The notes under the pieces: model-generated
The model's database searches: none
What the model was told of the DNA's origin: nothing
The model's input: only the letters and a program-made list of their open reading frames with translations
Position numbers and translations under genes: made by a program
Origin: Cloacibacillus sp.
GTDB taxonomy: Bacteria > Synergistota > Synergistia > Synergistales > Synergistaceae
NCBI RefSeq assembly: GCF_020860125.1
Contig: NZ_JAJBUX010000124.1
Coordinates: 1-15,965 of the forward strand
Direction of reading: 5' to 3'
Length of the DNA stretch: 15,965 bases
In this document: positions 5,428-13,740 of the stretch, piece by piece
Layout of the letters: each line of letters starts with the position of its first letter
How positions within the stretch are numbered: position 1 is the stretch's first letter

Positions 5428-6705
5428 TTAACCGTAACCACTTAGATATTTTTTTATCATTTGCCATGTGCGCATGGAGGCGCCGCATGATTTTTCAAAG
5501 TAATCGCGGCTCAGCCGCTGCCATCTCTCTCCGGTATCCCTCTCCGCGGCGAGGCAACGCCATACCTCGGCGAGCTCCCTTTCGTCCGCCACCTGAGCCG
5601 CCGCCCCCATTAAGATGAAGGCGCGCGAGGCCTGCGCGAAATCCTCCATGTGAGGGCCGTACTGTACGGGGACGCCCCAGGAGAAGGGCTCGAGGATATT
5701 CTGCCCCCCCTTGTCGGCGAAGCTGCCGCCGACGAAGGCGGAGTACGCCGTGCCGTAGAGGTCGAAAAGCACTCCGATCTTATCTATGATAAGGACGTCC
5801 CAGCCCTCCGCGAGCGCCGACAGCCTCATGGTTTTATATTTTTCCGGAACGAGCGAGGCGACCGCCTCCGCCCTCTCCGGGTGGCGGGGTGCGATGATGA
5901 GCCGCGCCTCCGGCCTGCTCCCGCGCAGCAGCTCAAAGGCGGCGATGACCTTTTCGTCCTCGCCCGTATGGGTACTGCCGGCGATGAATATCGGGCGCTC
6001 CGGCGCGCCGAATTTTTCCCGCCAGCCGTCGCGGGCTGCGGTGTTCTTTCTCGCGAGCAGCGCGTCGATCTTGCTGTCTCCGAGGACGTGAAGCTTTTCC
6101 GCCCTTACGCCGACCTCCGAGAGCCGCCGCGCGTCCTCTTCGTCGCGGAGATAAAGCTCGCTGAATAGCGAGTAGAGGCTGGCCGCCGCATGTTTGGCGA
6201 TCCCGCCGCTGATACGGCCCCATGTACGGTCGGAGATGCGGCCGTTGATGAGAAAGGCGGGAATCGCGCGCTCGCGGCACTCCCAGAGCATGTTTGGCCA
6301 GAGTTCGGTCTCCGCGGTCACAAACAGCTCCGGGCGAAGCGTATCAAGCGCCAGCGCGACGAACCTTTTCTTATCCCATGGATAGTAGATATGGAGGTCG
6401 AATAGTCCGCCGCCGAGCCGCTCGGCCATCGCCTTTCCCGTCTGCGTCGTCGTCGAGAGGACGACGGGGCCTTTGTAGCCGTCGGCCCGCGCCGCCTTTA
6501 TAAAGGGCACCGCCGCCTGCACCTCGCCGACCGAGACGGCGTGCACCCACACGGGACGCGCGCCGGAGAGCTGCGCGAGCTTTTCAGACGGTATCTCTCC
6601 CTGACGCTCGTCGTTGCCCTCGGTATATTTAGCCTTAAGCCTGTCCTGCGAAAGGGCGAAGAAGGCGTTTATCGGAAGCTGGTACAGACTGCGCAGCAGC
6701 GACAG
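5428..6705 (-). CDS. waaA: 3-deoxy-D-manno-octulosonic acid transferase (Kdo transferase), CTG start
   Basis: WaaA transfers Kdo from CMP-Kdo to lipid IVA at the cytoplasmic face of the inner membrane. Family motifs: Val-His-Ala-Val-Ser-Val-Gly-Glu at 54-61 with probable catalytic Glu61, Glu-Thr-Glu-Leu-Trp-Pro-Asn at 132-138, and Phe-Val-Gly-Gly-Ser-Phe followed by Lys-Gly-Gly-Gln-Asn-Ile-Leu-Glu-Pro at 324-340. A GTG at 6552 would leave only three residues before His-Ala-Val-Ser-Val-Gly-Glu and lose the N-terminal segment. No in-frame ATG, GTG or TTG exists between it and the kpsF stop. The CTG at 6703-6705, directly after the TAG of kpsF and in the same frame, gives 425 residues with a hydrophobic N-terminus (Ser-Leu-Leu-Arg-Ser-Leu-Tyr-Gln-Leu). 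It puts 54 residues before that motif, against about 53 in E. coli WaaA as I recall it. A G-rich tract (GGGGGTGG) lies just upstream. Confidence 0.9.
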   Translation of the reverse strand: MSLLRSLYQLPINAFFALSQDRLKAKYTEGNDERQGEIPSEKLAQLSGARPVWVHAVSVGEVQAAVPFIKAARADGYKGPVVLSTTTQTGKAMAERLGGGLFDLHIYYPWDKKRFVALALDTLRPELFVTAETELWPNMLWECRERAIPAFLINGRISDRTWGRISGGIAKHAAASLYSLFSELYLRDEEDARRLSEVGVRAEKLHVLGDSKIDALLARKNTAARDGWREKFGAPERPIFIAGSTHTGEDEKVIAAFELLRGSRPEARLIIAPRHPERAEAVASLVPEKYKTMRLSALAEGWDVLIIDKIGVLFDLYGTAYSAFVGGSFADKGGQNILEPFSWGVPVQYGPHMEDFAQASRAFILMGAAAQVADERELAEVWRCLAAERDTGERWQRLSRDYFEKSCGASMRTWQMIKKYLSGYG

Positions 6706-7710
6706 CTAGGCCACCCCCGCCTTAAGGATCTCGTGGATGTGGACCATGCCGATCGGCTTGCCGTCCTGTACCACGATGAGGGCGGAGACCTCCCACTCTT
6801 CTACGATGCGCACCGCCTCGACGGCGAGCCGTTCCGGCCCGATGACGCGCGGGTTCTTCGTCATGGCGCGGAAGACAGGGAGTTCGAGGCCTTCAAGCCC
6901 CTCTTTTTCGATGAAGCGGCGCAGGTCGCCGTCGGTGAATACGCCGGTGAGTTTGCCCTCGTCGTCGACGATCGCCGTCGCGCCGTAGCCTTTGCTGGTG
7001 ATGTCAAAGAGCGCGTCGCGCACCCTCGCGTCCTGCTTGGTGATCGGCATCCTGTCCCCGCTGCCCATAAGGTCGGAGACGCGCAGCAGCAGCCGCTTGC
7101 CGAGCGAGCCGCCCGGGTGGAAGAGTGCGAAGTCCTCCTTCTGGAGGCCGAGCAGCAGAGTAGACATGCCCGCCACCGCGTCGCCGAGCGCCATCTGCAG
7201 CGTCGTGCTGCTGGTCGGCGCGAGCTTCAGCGGGTCGGCCTCGGATTCGACGTGGCAGTTGAGGACGATGTCCGCCTCGCGCGCGAGCATCGATTCCGGA
7301 TTGCCGGTGACGGCGATGATCGGCGCGCCGAGCCTCTTGAAATAGGGGATGAGCGCGATCAGCTCCTGTGTCTCGCCGCTGTTGCTGAGGAAATATCCCA
7401 CGTCTTCACGGCAGACCATGCCTAAATCGCCGTGCGCCCCCTCCGTGGCGTGGAGGAAGAAGGCCGGTACGCCGAGGGAGGCGAAGGTCGCCGCCGTCTT
7501 GCGCCCTACATGGCCCGATTTGCCGAGTCCGGAGACGACGATGCGTCCGCGGCAGCGGCTTACGAGGTGGGCGGCGGAGGCCATCTCCCCGCCCATTTTT
7601 TCGGTCGCGCTTCTGAGCGCCGCCGCCTCTTTGAGCATGATATCTCTTCCGGTGGCAAGCAGCTCCTCGGATGAGAGTTTCTTTTCTTCACGTTCGTACG
7701 GCAGATTCAT
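6706..7710 (-). CDS. kdsD: arabinose-5-phosphate isomerase, KpsF/GutQ family
   Basis: This enzyme converts D-ribulose 5-phosphate to D-arabinose 5-phosphate, the first committed step towards Kdo. The 334-residue protein has the family architecture. An N-terminal SIS sugar isomerase domain (about 45-180) contains Gly-Lys-Ser-Gly-His at 63-67, His-Ala-Thr-Glu-Gly-Ala-His-Gly-Asp at 87-95, Ser-Asn-Ser-Gly-Glu-Thr at 109-114 and Pro-Thr-Ser-Ser-Thr-Thr at 165-170. It is followed by a pair of CBS domains (about 210-334). The ATG at 7710 lies two bases after the kdsA stop, with GGAGGAAT inside the end of kdsA. Its TAG is directly followed, in frame, by the waaA CTG. kpsF and gutQ are other names used for the family. 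Confidence 0.95.
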   Translation of the reverse strand: MNLPYEREEKKLSSEELLATGRDIMLKEAAALRSATEKMGGEMASAAHLVSRCRGRIVVSGLGKSGHVGRKTAATFASLGVPAFFLHATEGAHGDLGMVCREDVGYFLSNSGETQELIALIPYFKRLGAPIIAVTGNPESMLAREADIVLNCHVESEADPLKLAPTSSTTLQMALGDAVAGMSTLLLGLQKEDFALFHPGGSLGKRLLLRVSDLMGSGDRMPITKQDARVRDALFDITSKGYGATAIVDDEGKLTGVFTDGDLRRFIEKEGLEGLELPVFRAMTKNPRVIGPERLAVEAVRIVEEWEVSALIVVQDGKPIGMVHIHEILKAGVA

Positions 7711-7712
7711 CT

Positions 7713-8573
7713 CTATTCCTCCGACCAGTCAAGGGCCGCGAAATCTATCTTTTCGCGGACGATCTTATCTATCTCGTATGTCTGGCGCAGCACCTCGCGC
7801 ACCTTGGAGAGCGGGATCGAATTGGGGCCGTCGCATTTCGCGGCGTCGGGATTCGGGTGTACCTCCATAAAGAGCGCGTCGATGCCGAGCGCGGCGGCGG
7901 CGCGGATCAGAGGCAGCACGAAGGAGCGGTCGCCTCCGCTGCAGGTGCCCCTGCCGCCGGGTTTCTGGACGCTGTGCGTCACGTCGAACATCACGGGGCA
8001 GCCGAGCGCGCGCATGACGGGCAGCGAGCGGAAGTCCACCGATAGCTCGTGATAGCCGAAGGCCGTTCCGCGCTCGCAGAGGATGACATCCTCACAGCCG
8101 CTTTCGCGGCACTTGCCGACGACGGAGCCCATGTCCTCGGGGGCCATGAACTGCGCTTTTTTGACGTTAAGCGGCTTGCCCGTTTTGCTTGCCGCCGCGA
8201 GCAGATCGGTCTGACGGCAGAGGAAGGCCGGTATCTGCAGCAGATCCACGTGACGCGCGGCGATCTCCGCCTGGCTTGGCTCGTGGATGTCGGTCACCAC
8301 GGGAACATCCGCGAGCCGTCCGATTTCCGAGAGCCATTCAAGCCCCGTTTCTATTCCCGGGCCGCGGAAACTTGTGATTGAGGTCCTGTTGGCCTTGTCG
8401 AAAGATGCCTTGAATATGTAATTGAAACCAAACTCCGCGCAGTATTTCTTCATCTCGCGGGCGATCATCAGCGCCTCGTCAAAGGTGTCGAGCACACAGG
8501 GGCCGGCGGCGACCGTCAGCCTCGCGCCTCCGACCGTGATGTCCCTCACCCTGACCTCTCTTGCGGTTTTCAT
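7713..8573 (-). CDS. kdsA: 3-deoxy-8-phosphooctulonate synthase (Kdo-8-phosphate synthase)
   Basis: KdsA condenses phosphoenolpyruvate with arabinose 5-phosphate to Kdo-8-phosphate. The 286-residue TIM-barrel protein shows Phe-Lys-Ala-Ser-Phe-Asp-Lys-Ala-Asn-Arg at 54-63, Thr-Asp-Ile-His-Glu-Pro-Ser-Gln-Ala at 94-102, Gln-Ile-Pro-Ala-Phe-Leu-Cys-Arg-Gln-Thr-Asp at 113-123 and Asn-Val-Lys-Lys at 136-139. Cys26 (in Gly-Pro-Cys), His200, Glu237 and Asp248 match the four metal ligands of the Aquifex-type enzyme, where E. coli KdsA has Asn26. I therefore infer the metal-dependent class. AAGGAG precedes the ATG. It lies 17 bases after the lpxK-fusion stop and 2 bases before kdsD. No separate Kdo-8-phosphate phosphatase (KdsC) gene is seen in the window. 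Confidence 0.96.
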   Translation of the reverse strand: MKTAREVRVRDITVGGARLTVAAGPCVLDTFDEALMIAREMKKYCAEFGFNYIFKASFDKANRTSITSFRGPGIETGLEWLSEIGRLADVPVVTDIHEPSQAEIAARHVDLLQIPAFLCRQTDLLAAASKTGKPLNVKKAQFMAPEDMGSVVGKCRESGCEDVILCERGTAFGYHELSVDFRSLPVMRALGCPVMFDVTHSVQKPGGRGTCSGGDRSFVLPLIRAAAALGIDALFMEVHPNPDAAKCDGPNSIPLSKVREVLRQTYEIDKIVREKIDFAALDWSEE

Positions 8574-8590
8574 TTCATTCAGCTCCTTAT

Positions 8591-10849
8591 CTATTTCTCC
8601 AGCGATTCCAGATGATTTCTGTATTTTTCATATACGCGGCAGCGCGTATCCCAGCCAAGTTCTTCCGCGCAGTACTCTACCACCTTTTCCAGCGCGCCGG
8701 TGCGTCCTAAGTTTTTCATTCCCGCCTCCTGCATGGAGCGCCGCAGTTTATTGTCGGAGAGTACCGTCCAGGCGGCCTCGGAGAGCGCCGCCGGTTCCGC
8801 GGGGACGAGTATCTCCGCCTCGCGCAGCAGCTTTTTTTGACGTAGTTTCCCGCGCTCTATTATTGAGACGACCGGAATTCCCAATCCGGCGCATAGCTGG
8901 TTAGCCGTGCCGCCAAGCCCGATCAGCAGCTCCGCCCCATAGGCGACGGCGGCGACCGGTTCGTAACAAACAGTCACGCTGATATTTTCGGAACAGAGCT
9001 CCGTTCCGTTCTCCGAGAGCTCCCAGCCATCAAGATTCTCCGTCATCTTTTTGATGTCGATCGTCGGCGCCGGGACCATCACGAAGCTGCACTCCATCTT
9101 CGCAGCAAGCAGCGATATCGTGTCAAGTATCAGTTTGATATCCTCATAGGCGCGCGGCCTGCTCCCAGGCAGCAGCAGTATCTTCGCGCCGCGTTCGCCC
9201 CAGACGAAGGCCGGGTTTTTCACCTCGTCGAGCAGGTCCATTACGGGATTGCCGTAAAAGACCGCCGGTACGCCGTCCTCTATGAGCTCGCGGGCCGTCT
9301 CCTCGTCCCGTGTCCAGACGAGGACGCTGCGCCTGCGCAGCAGCCACTTTTCTATCCAGAGGTGACCGCTGAGATGCACGGTCTTCGCGGTTGCGACCAG
9401 TATCGGCTTCATCCCCTGTCCCCAGAGGACGCTGGCGAGCAGGTAGACGTCGCCGACGCAGAGAGGCGTGCGGTACCTCCCAAGCAGGGAACGCATCCGG
9501 TCCCGCTGTTTCCTGATCGACCGGCCGAGGCCGTGGCGCAGATCCTGGAACAGGTCGGTGAGGTGGTATTTTACGACGCCGCCGCTTGGCATCTCCGCCG
9601 GCGGCGAGACGACGCGAATACCGTTCAGCGAGTATGGTTTGCCCGAGCCCACGAAGGTGAAGGCGTCTATCTGCGCGCATTTGAAACGCTCGATGAGCTT
9701 CTTCGCCAGCACGAGTCCGATGGCGTCCTCGCCGTGGCCGTTGGAGGTGACGAGGAAGGCTGGGCGCAGCCTCTCCATTATCTTTTTGCGGAAGGCGAGC
9801 GGGTCGTGGAGCGACACCGCGATTGAGGGTACGTAGAGCGGGCGGCTGAGAAAAAGCTCCCGCGGCATGTTCATGAGATCCTTCTCCGTGCAGATGAAGC
9901 CGTCGGCTCCGCTCTCCTCCGCAAGCGCGTCGAGCTCCGCCAGCTCATCCTTCGTCAATATATGGTGATCCCTGTAGGTGCGGCGCAGCGCGACGCCGAC
10001 TCCCATCTCCTCAAGGAAATTATAAAAGCCGCCGGGATTTCCGATCGCCGAGACCGCGATGTAGCGGCCGCATGGCAGGAATCCTTCTGGAAGTTTCTTC
10101 TCCCCTTCCCGCGTGATCTCCATCCATCTTTCGAGTTTTATGTCGGCGGTGAATATTTTATCCGGCTCCACATAGGGCGCGAGTCTTTTCTTTATCGATT
10201 CCCCGGCTCCCGGGGCGGCCTGATTGGCCTTGGTGAGAACGACGATATCCGCGCGGCGGAAGGCCGACATCGGTTCGCGCATGGAGCCCGCGGGAATCAC
10301 CTGCCCGTTGCCGAAGGGACAGGTGGAGTCGACGAGAACTATGTCTACGTCGCGTCCCATCTTACGGTGCTGGAAGGTGTCGTCCGTGACTGCGACCTCC
10401 ACGCCGAGCGCGGCGAGCAGCTTCACGCCCTCGATGCGGTTGCGCGAGACGACCACCTTGGTATCCGGCAGCCTTTTCGCCAGCATCAGCGGTTCGTCGC
10501 CCGCGAAGTCGCGGTGCGTGCTCTTACCGTCCTGACCGATCCAGAGGGGCGGATGTTCTTTTGTCCGGTAGCCGCGGCTCACGAGCCCAGCCTTTATTCC
10601 CGCTTCGGCAAACTGGCGGACGATGTATTCGGCCATAGGGGTCTTATTGGTGCCGCCGAAGCTGTTATTGCCGATGCTTATTGTCGGCAGTATCGGGTCG
10701 GTGACGGCGAATATCCCGCGGTTGAAGAGGCCAATGCGCAACTTCATCCAGGCACACGTGACGAACTGGCAAGGATATAATAGGCTCCACGGCGAAAACC
10801 GGCTCTCGCCGCGTGCGTATTTTAAGTAGCTGCGCAAAATTTTCGACAT
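8591..10849 (-). CDS. lpxK: LpxK (tetraacyldisaccharide 4'-kinase) fused to an LpxB-like glycosyltransferase domain
   Basis: The 752-residue protein is about twice the length of a normal LpxK (roughly 330-350). Residues 1-355 are LpxK: an N-terminal hydrophobic segment, Walker-type Ser-Ile-Gly-Asn-Asn-Ser-Phe-Gly-Gly-Thr-Asn-Lys-Thr-Pro at 58-71, Gly-Asp-Glu-Pro at 117-120, Asp-Asp-Thr-Phe-Gln-His at 156-161, Ile-Pro-Ala-Gly-Ser-Met-Arg-Glu-Pro at 185-193 and Arg-Asp-His-His at 293-296. It phosphorylates the lipid A disaccharide at the inner membrane. Residues 363-752 resemble the LpxB-related family I recall as TIGR03492: Ser-Asn-Gly-His-Gly-Glu-Asp at 369-375, Leu-Leu-Pro-Gly-Ser-Arg at 559-564 and Gly-Leu-Gly-Gly-Thr-Ala-Asn-Gln at 644-651. 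The reading frame is uninterrupted across the junction. The ATG at 10849 lies one base after the exporter stop and removes 24 residues of the longest ORF, which overlap msbA. Confidence 0.9.
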   Translation of the reverse strand: MSKILRSYLKYARGESRFSPWSLLYPCQFVTCAWMKLRIGLFNRGIFAVTDPILPTISIGNNSFGGTNKTPMAEYIVRQFAEAGIKAGLVSRGYRTKEHPPLWIGQDGKSTHRDFAGDEPLMLAKRLPDTKVVVSRNRIEGVKLLAALGVEVAVTDDTFQHRKMGRDVDIVLVDSTCPFGNGQVIPAGSMREPMSAFRRADIVVLTKANQAAPGAGESIKKRLAPYVEPDKIFTADIKLERWMEITREGEKKLPEGFLPCGRYIAVSAIGNPGGFYNFLEEMGVGVALRRTYRDHHILTKDELAELDALAEESGADGFICTEKDLMNMPRELFLSRPLYVPSIAVSLHDPLAFRKKIMERLRPAFLVTSNGHGEDAIGLVLAKKLIERFKCAQIDAFTFVGSGKPYSLNGIRVVSPPAEMPSGGVVKYHLTDLFQDLRHGLGRSIRKQRDRMRSLLGRYRTPLCVGDVYLLASVLWGQGMKPILVATAKTVHLSGHLWIEKWLLRRRSVLVWTRDEETARELIEDGVPAVFYGNPVMDLLDEVKNPAFVWGERGAKILLLPGSRPRAYEDIKLILDTISLLAAKMECSFVMVPAPTIDIKKMTENLDGWELSENGTELCSENISVTVCYEPVAAVAYGAELLIGLGGTANQLCAGLGIPVVSIIERGKLRQKKLLREAEILVPAEPAALSEAAWTVLSDNKLRRSMQEAGMKNLGRTGALEKVVEYCAEELGWDTRCRVYEKYRNHLESLEK

Positions 10850-10850
10850 T

Positions 10851-12614
10851 TTAACCCACTTCCGTATGTTCTCCGTTGCTCGCTGCGAATAACCTGTAAT
10901 AGTGTCCGCCGGCGGCCACAAGTTCGTCGTGCGTGCCCGCCTCGGCGATCTTACCGTCCCTCAGTACCAGAATGCGGTCGGCGTCGCGTATCGTCGACAG
11001 CCGGTGCGCGATGACGATGGAGGTACGTCCCTCCATCGCGTTGCGCATCGCCTCCTGCACCTGCTGTTCGACGAGCGCGTCGAGCGACGAGGTTGCCTCG
11101 TCCATTATCAATATCCGCGGGTCGCGCACTACGGCGCGCGCGATGGCGACGCGCTGGCGCTGCCCGCCTGAGAGCGTCACGCCGCGCTCGCCGACCTCGG
11201 TGTCGAAGCCGCGCGGCAGCGTCATGATGAAATCATAGATACCGGCCATCTTCGCCGCCCGTTCGAGGCTTGCCTTCATCATGCTGCGGCAGCCGTAGCC
11301 GATATTGTAGGCCAGAGTGCCCTTCATAAGTACGGGGTCCTGGGGTACGACGCCTATCTGGCGGCGGTACGATTTTAATTCAAGGTCGCGGAGGTCGATC
11401 CCGTCGACCTTGACGGCGCCGCCCTGCGGGTCGTAAAAGCGCATCACGAGGTCGGCGATCGTCGATTTGCCGGCGCCGGTAGGGCCGACGATCGCGACCT
11501 TCTCGCCCGGTTTTATCTCAAAAGATATGCCGTTGAGGACATGTTTCGAATCGTTATAGCGGAAATCGACATTTTCAAAGCTCACATGCCCTGTCATTGG
11601 CGAATGGACGACCGGGTGTTCGGCGAGCGGCACCTCGTTGGCCTCGTCCAGTATCTCAAAGACGCGGTCGGCGGAGGCGGCGCCCTGCTGTATCGTGCTG
11701 ACGACGCGGCTGAGCACGCGCACCGGCTGCACGAGCAGGCCGATGTAGGTGAGGAAGGCGATGAGACCGCCGGCGGTGAGCTTCCCGCCGATCACGTTGC
11801 GGCCGCCGATCCAGAGGATGGCGGCGAGCGCCGCGATAAGGATGACCTCTACGATGCCCTCCAGCGCGCCGCGTACCTGCGTTCCCTTCATCACCGCTTT
11901 AAAGTGAAGGTCACTTTCCTCCTTAAACCGCTCGTACTCCTCTTCCTCGGTGGCGAAAGAGCGGACAATCTTTATTGACGAGACCGCCTCCTGCGCGATC
12001 GCGGCGACCATTGCGAGGCGTTCCTGGATCACCGTGCCCACCCTGCGCAGCTTCGACGAGGCCTGGTCGATGGCGAAGACCGCTATGGGGATCACCATGA
12101 AGGTGGCAAGGGTCAGCCGCCAGTTAAGGAAGAGCAGCAGCCCGATAATTCCGATAAAGGTGACGCCCTGTACGACAAAATCGACAACTACCGAGGCAAG
12201 GATATTCTGCAGCGTCGACACGTCGTTAGTGATGCGCGAGAGGAATTCGCCGGAACGCCTGCTGTAGAGCGTCAGCAAAGAGAGTCTCTGTGTGCGGTCA
12301 TAGAGCTCGAGGCGGATATCGATGACCACCTTTTGTCCCACCCAGGTCATGAGATAGAGGTTCGCGTAGGTGAATACGACCTTGAGGATATATAGAAAGA
12401 CGACGCTGAAACAGAGAAGGTTCAGCATATAGGTCTCCTTGCGGATGAGCACGTCGTCGACGACGTTCTTTATGAGCCACGGCGGGGTGATTGCGGCGAT
12501 CGCGGACAGCGCCATACAGATAACGGCGTAGATGAGCCGTTTTTTATAGGGGATGCAGTATCTCAGGACCCTCAGGTAAGAGGACCATTCATTTTTATCG
12601 GTAAGTTTAAGCAT
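10851..12614 (-). CDS. msbA: MsbA-type lipid A exporter, ABC half-transporter with fused ATPase
   Basis: This 587-residue half-transporter probably works as a homodimer, flipping lipid A-core from the inner to the outer leaflet of the inner membrane. Residues 1-330 are the transmembrane domain: hydrophobic segments near 28-50, 64-90, 138-163, 168-184 and 252-275, with another near 283-300. The nucleotide-binding domain has Walker A Gly-Pro-Thr-Gly-Ala-Gly-Lys-Ser-Thr at 377-385, Q-loop Gln425, signature Leu-Ser-Gly-Gly-Gln at 481-485, Walker B Ile-Leu-Ile-Met-Asp-Glu at 501-506 and H-loop His537. Its ATG lies inside lpxB, overlapping it by 8 bases. The substrate is inferred from its position between lpxB and lpxK; close relatives export other lipids or drugs. 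Confidence 0.9.
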   Translation of the reverse strand: MLKLTDKNEWSSYLRVLRYCIPYKKRLIYAVICMALSAIAAITPPWLIKNVVDDVLIRKETYMLNLLCFSVVFLYILKVVFTYANLYLMTWVGQKVVIDIRLELYDRTQRLSLLTLYSRRSGEFLSRITNDVSTLQNILASVVVDFVVQGVTFIGIIGLLLFLNWRLTLATFMVIPIAVFAIDQASSKLRRVGTVIQERLAMVAAIAQEAVSSIKIVRSFATEEEEYERFKEESDLHFKAVMKGTQVRGALEGIVEVILIAALAAILWIGGRNVIGGKLTAGGLIAFLTYIGLLVQPVRVLSRVVSTIQQGAASADRVFEILDEANEVPLAEHPVVHSPMTGHVSFENVDFRYNDSKHVLNGISFEIKPGEKVAIVGPTGAGKSTIADLVMRFYDPQGGAVKVDGIDLRDLELKSYRRQIGVVPQDPVLMKGTLAYNIGYGCRSMMKASLERAAKMAGIYDFIMTLPRGFDTEVGERGVTLSGGQRQRVAIARAVVRDPRILIMDEATSSLDALVEQQVQEAMRNAMEGRTSIVIAHRLSTIRDADRILVLRDGKIAEAGTHDELVAAGGHYYRLFAASNGEHTEVG

Positions 12615-13740
12615 TGGCGGCGGCCTCCATTATGCGCCTGCTCCAGAAATCGTATACGCCCTCTTCGCCGAGCGTGAGCAGGGTGCGTTTCATGGTCTTT
12701 TTTGTATTTTCGCGGAAGTCCCCGCCGTCCTCCAGCCACGCGAGAGTATGTTCGAGAATGTTTTTTACGGTGGCTTTCTCCTGCAGCAGCTCGGGGAACA
12801 TCTCTTCGCCGGCGAGGATGTTGGCCATCGCGTAAAAGGGCGTCTTGACGACGCAGCGGCCAACGAGCGCCGATATCGGATTCAGCTTGTAGGTGACGAC
12901 CATATAACAGCCGAGAAGCAGTGATTCGACGGTGATCGTGCCGCTTGCGCCGACTGCGCAGCGCGCGGCGGCCATCAGGTCATGGCCGGGGCCGTCGTAA
13001 AAGAGGACTCCGTCTCTCGTGAATTCTTCGATCATGTCGCCGCGCACCGCGGGGTTGAGTCCCGGCGCGACGGAGAATACCGGCTGCCAGCCTCTTGCCG
13101 CGAGCATGTCGGCCACCTTGCGCATCATCGGGAGCAGCGCCGTTATCTCGCTTCTTCTGCTTCCGGGGAGGAAAGCCACCATTCGTTCGCGGTCAAAGCG
13201 TCCCGCGAGTTTGGAGGGCTCGGCGGCAAGCCTGCCGAACTCTTCGACAAGCGGGTGTCCGCGCCAGTGGCTTGCGCAGCCGCGCGAGAGCAGATATTCG
13301 TGTTCGAATTTAAAGAGGGGCAGACATTCGTCCACGTTGCGGCGCAAGTCTTCCGCGCGTCCGCTGCGCCAGGCCCAGACCGAGGGCGGCGAAATATAAA
13401 AAATACGTCCCCGATAGCCGCGCGAACGCAGCTTGGAGATCAGATGCATGTGATAATCGGGGCTGTCACAGACGATGACCGCCTCGGGCGCGGTTTCGAG
13501 AATGCGTCTCACCATCTCGCCGCGCAGCGCGATGATTGAGGGGATTGTGGATAAAACCTCCATGAGGCCGAAGAGCTGCAGCCGTTCGCCGGGCCATTCG
13601 ACGCGTATCCCCGCTTCACGGGACTCGACGCCTCCCATGCCCCAGATATCGCCGCCGTAGCCGCAGGCACGCAGCCTCTTAGCGAGATTCGCGGTGTAAT
13701 GGTCTCCCGACGCTTCGCCGGAGCTTATAAAGATCGACAA
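12607..13740 (-). CDS. lpxB: lipid-A-disaccharide synthase
   Basis: LpxB joins lipid X to UDP-2,3-diacylglucosamine to form the lipid A disaccharide, at the inner membrane surface. Family motifs: Ser-Gly-Glu-Ala-Ser-Gly-Asp at 7-13, Asp-Ser-Pro-Asp-Tyr at 92-96, Ser-Pro-Pro-Ser-Val-Trp-Ala-Trp-Arg at 117-125, Gly-His-Pro-Leu-Val-Glu at 161-166, Leu-Pro-Gly-Ser-Arg at 191-195, Ala-Ser-Gly-Thr at 265-268 and Pro-Glu-Leu-Leu-Gln at 316-320. I chose the TTG at 13738-13740 because the protein then begins one residue before the conserved Ile-Phe-Ile-Ser-Ser-Gly-Glu-Ala strand and has 377 residues, close to E. coli (382). The longer ORF adds 33 basic residues with no counterpart. It overlaps lpxI by 16 bases and msbA by 8. 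Confidence 0.95.
   Translation of the reverse strand: MSIFISSGEASGDHYTANLAKRLRACGYGGDIWGMGGVESREAGIRVEWPGERLQLFGLMEVLSTIPSIIALRGEMVRRILETAPEAVIVCDSPDYHMHLISKLRSRGYRGRIFYISPPSVWAWRSGRAEDLRRNVDECLPLFKFEHEYLLSRGCASHWRGHPLVEEFGRLAAEPSKLAGRFDRERMVAFLPGSRRSEITALLPMMRKVADMLAARGWQPVFSVAPGLNPAVRGDMIEEFTRDGVLFYDGPGHDLMAAARCAVGASGTITVESLLLGCYMVVTYKLNPISALVGRCVVKTPFYAMANILAGEEMFPELLQEKATVKNILEHTLAWLEDGGDFRENTKKTMKRTLLTLGEEGVYDFWSRRIMEAAANA

Noticed and set aside
5428..6552. Shorter waaA model starting at GTG 6552
   Set aside because: It would begin three residues before the His-Ala-Val-Ser-Val-Gly-Glu motif and lose the N-terminal segment, for which sequence of the right length and character exists upstream.
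6541..7425. Long plus-strand ORF (294 codons) opposite waaA and kpsF
   Set aside because: It lies antisense to two well-supported enzymes, its protein is Arg/Ala/Glu/Asp/Val-rich without motifs, and it arises from the high-GC codon bias of the minus-strand genes.
9962..10780. Plus-strand ORF (272 codons) opposite the LpxK domain
   Set aside because: It is a shadow of a strongly supported coding frame, with no family motif and no ribosome-binding site seen.
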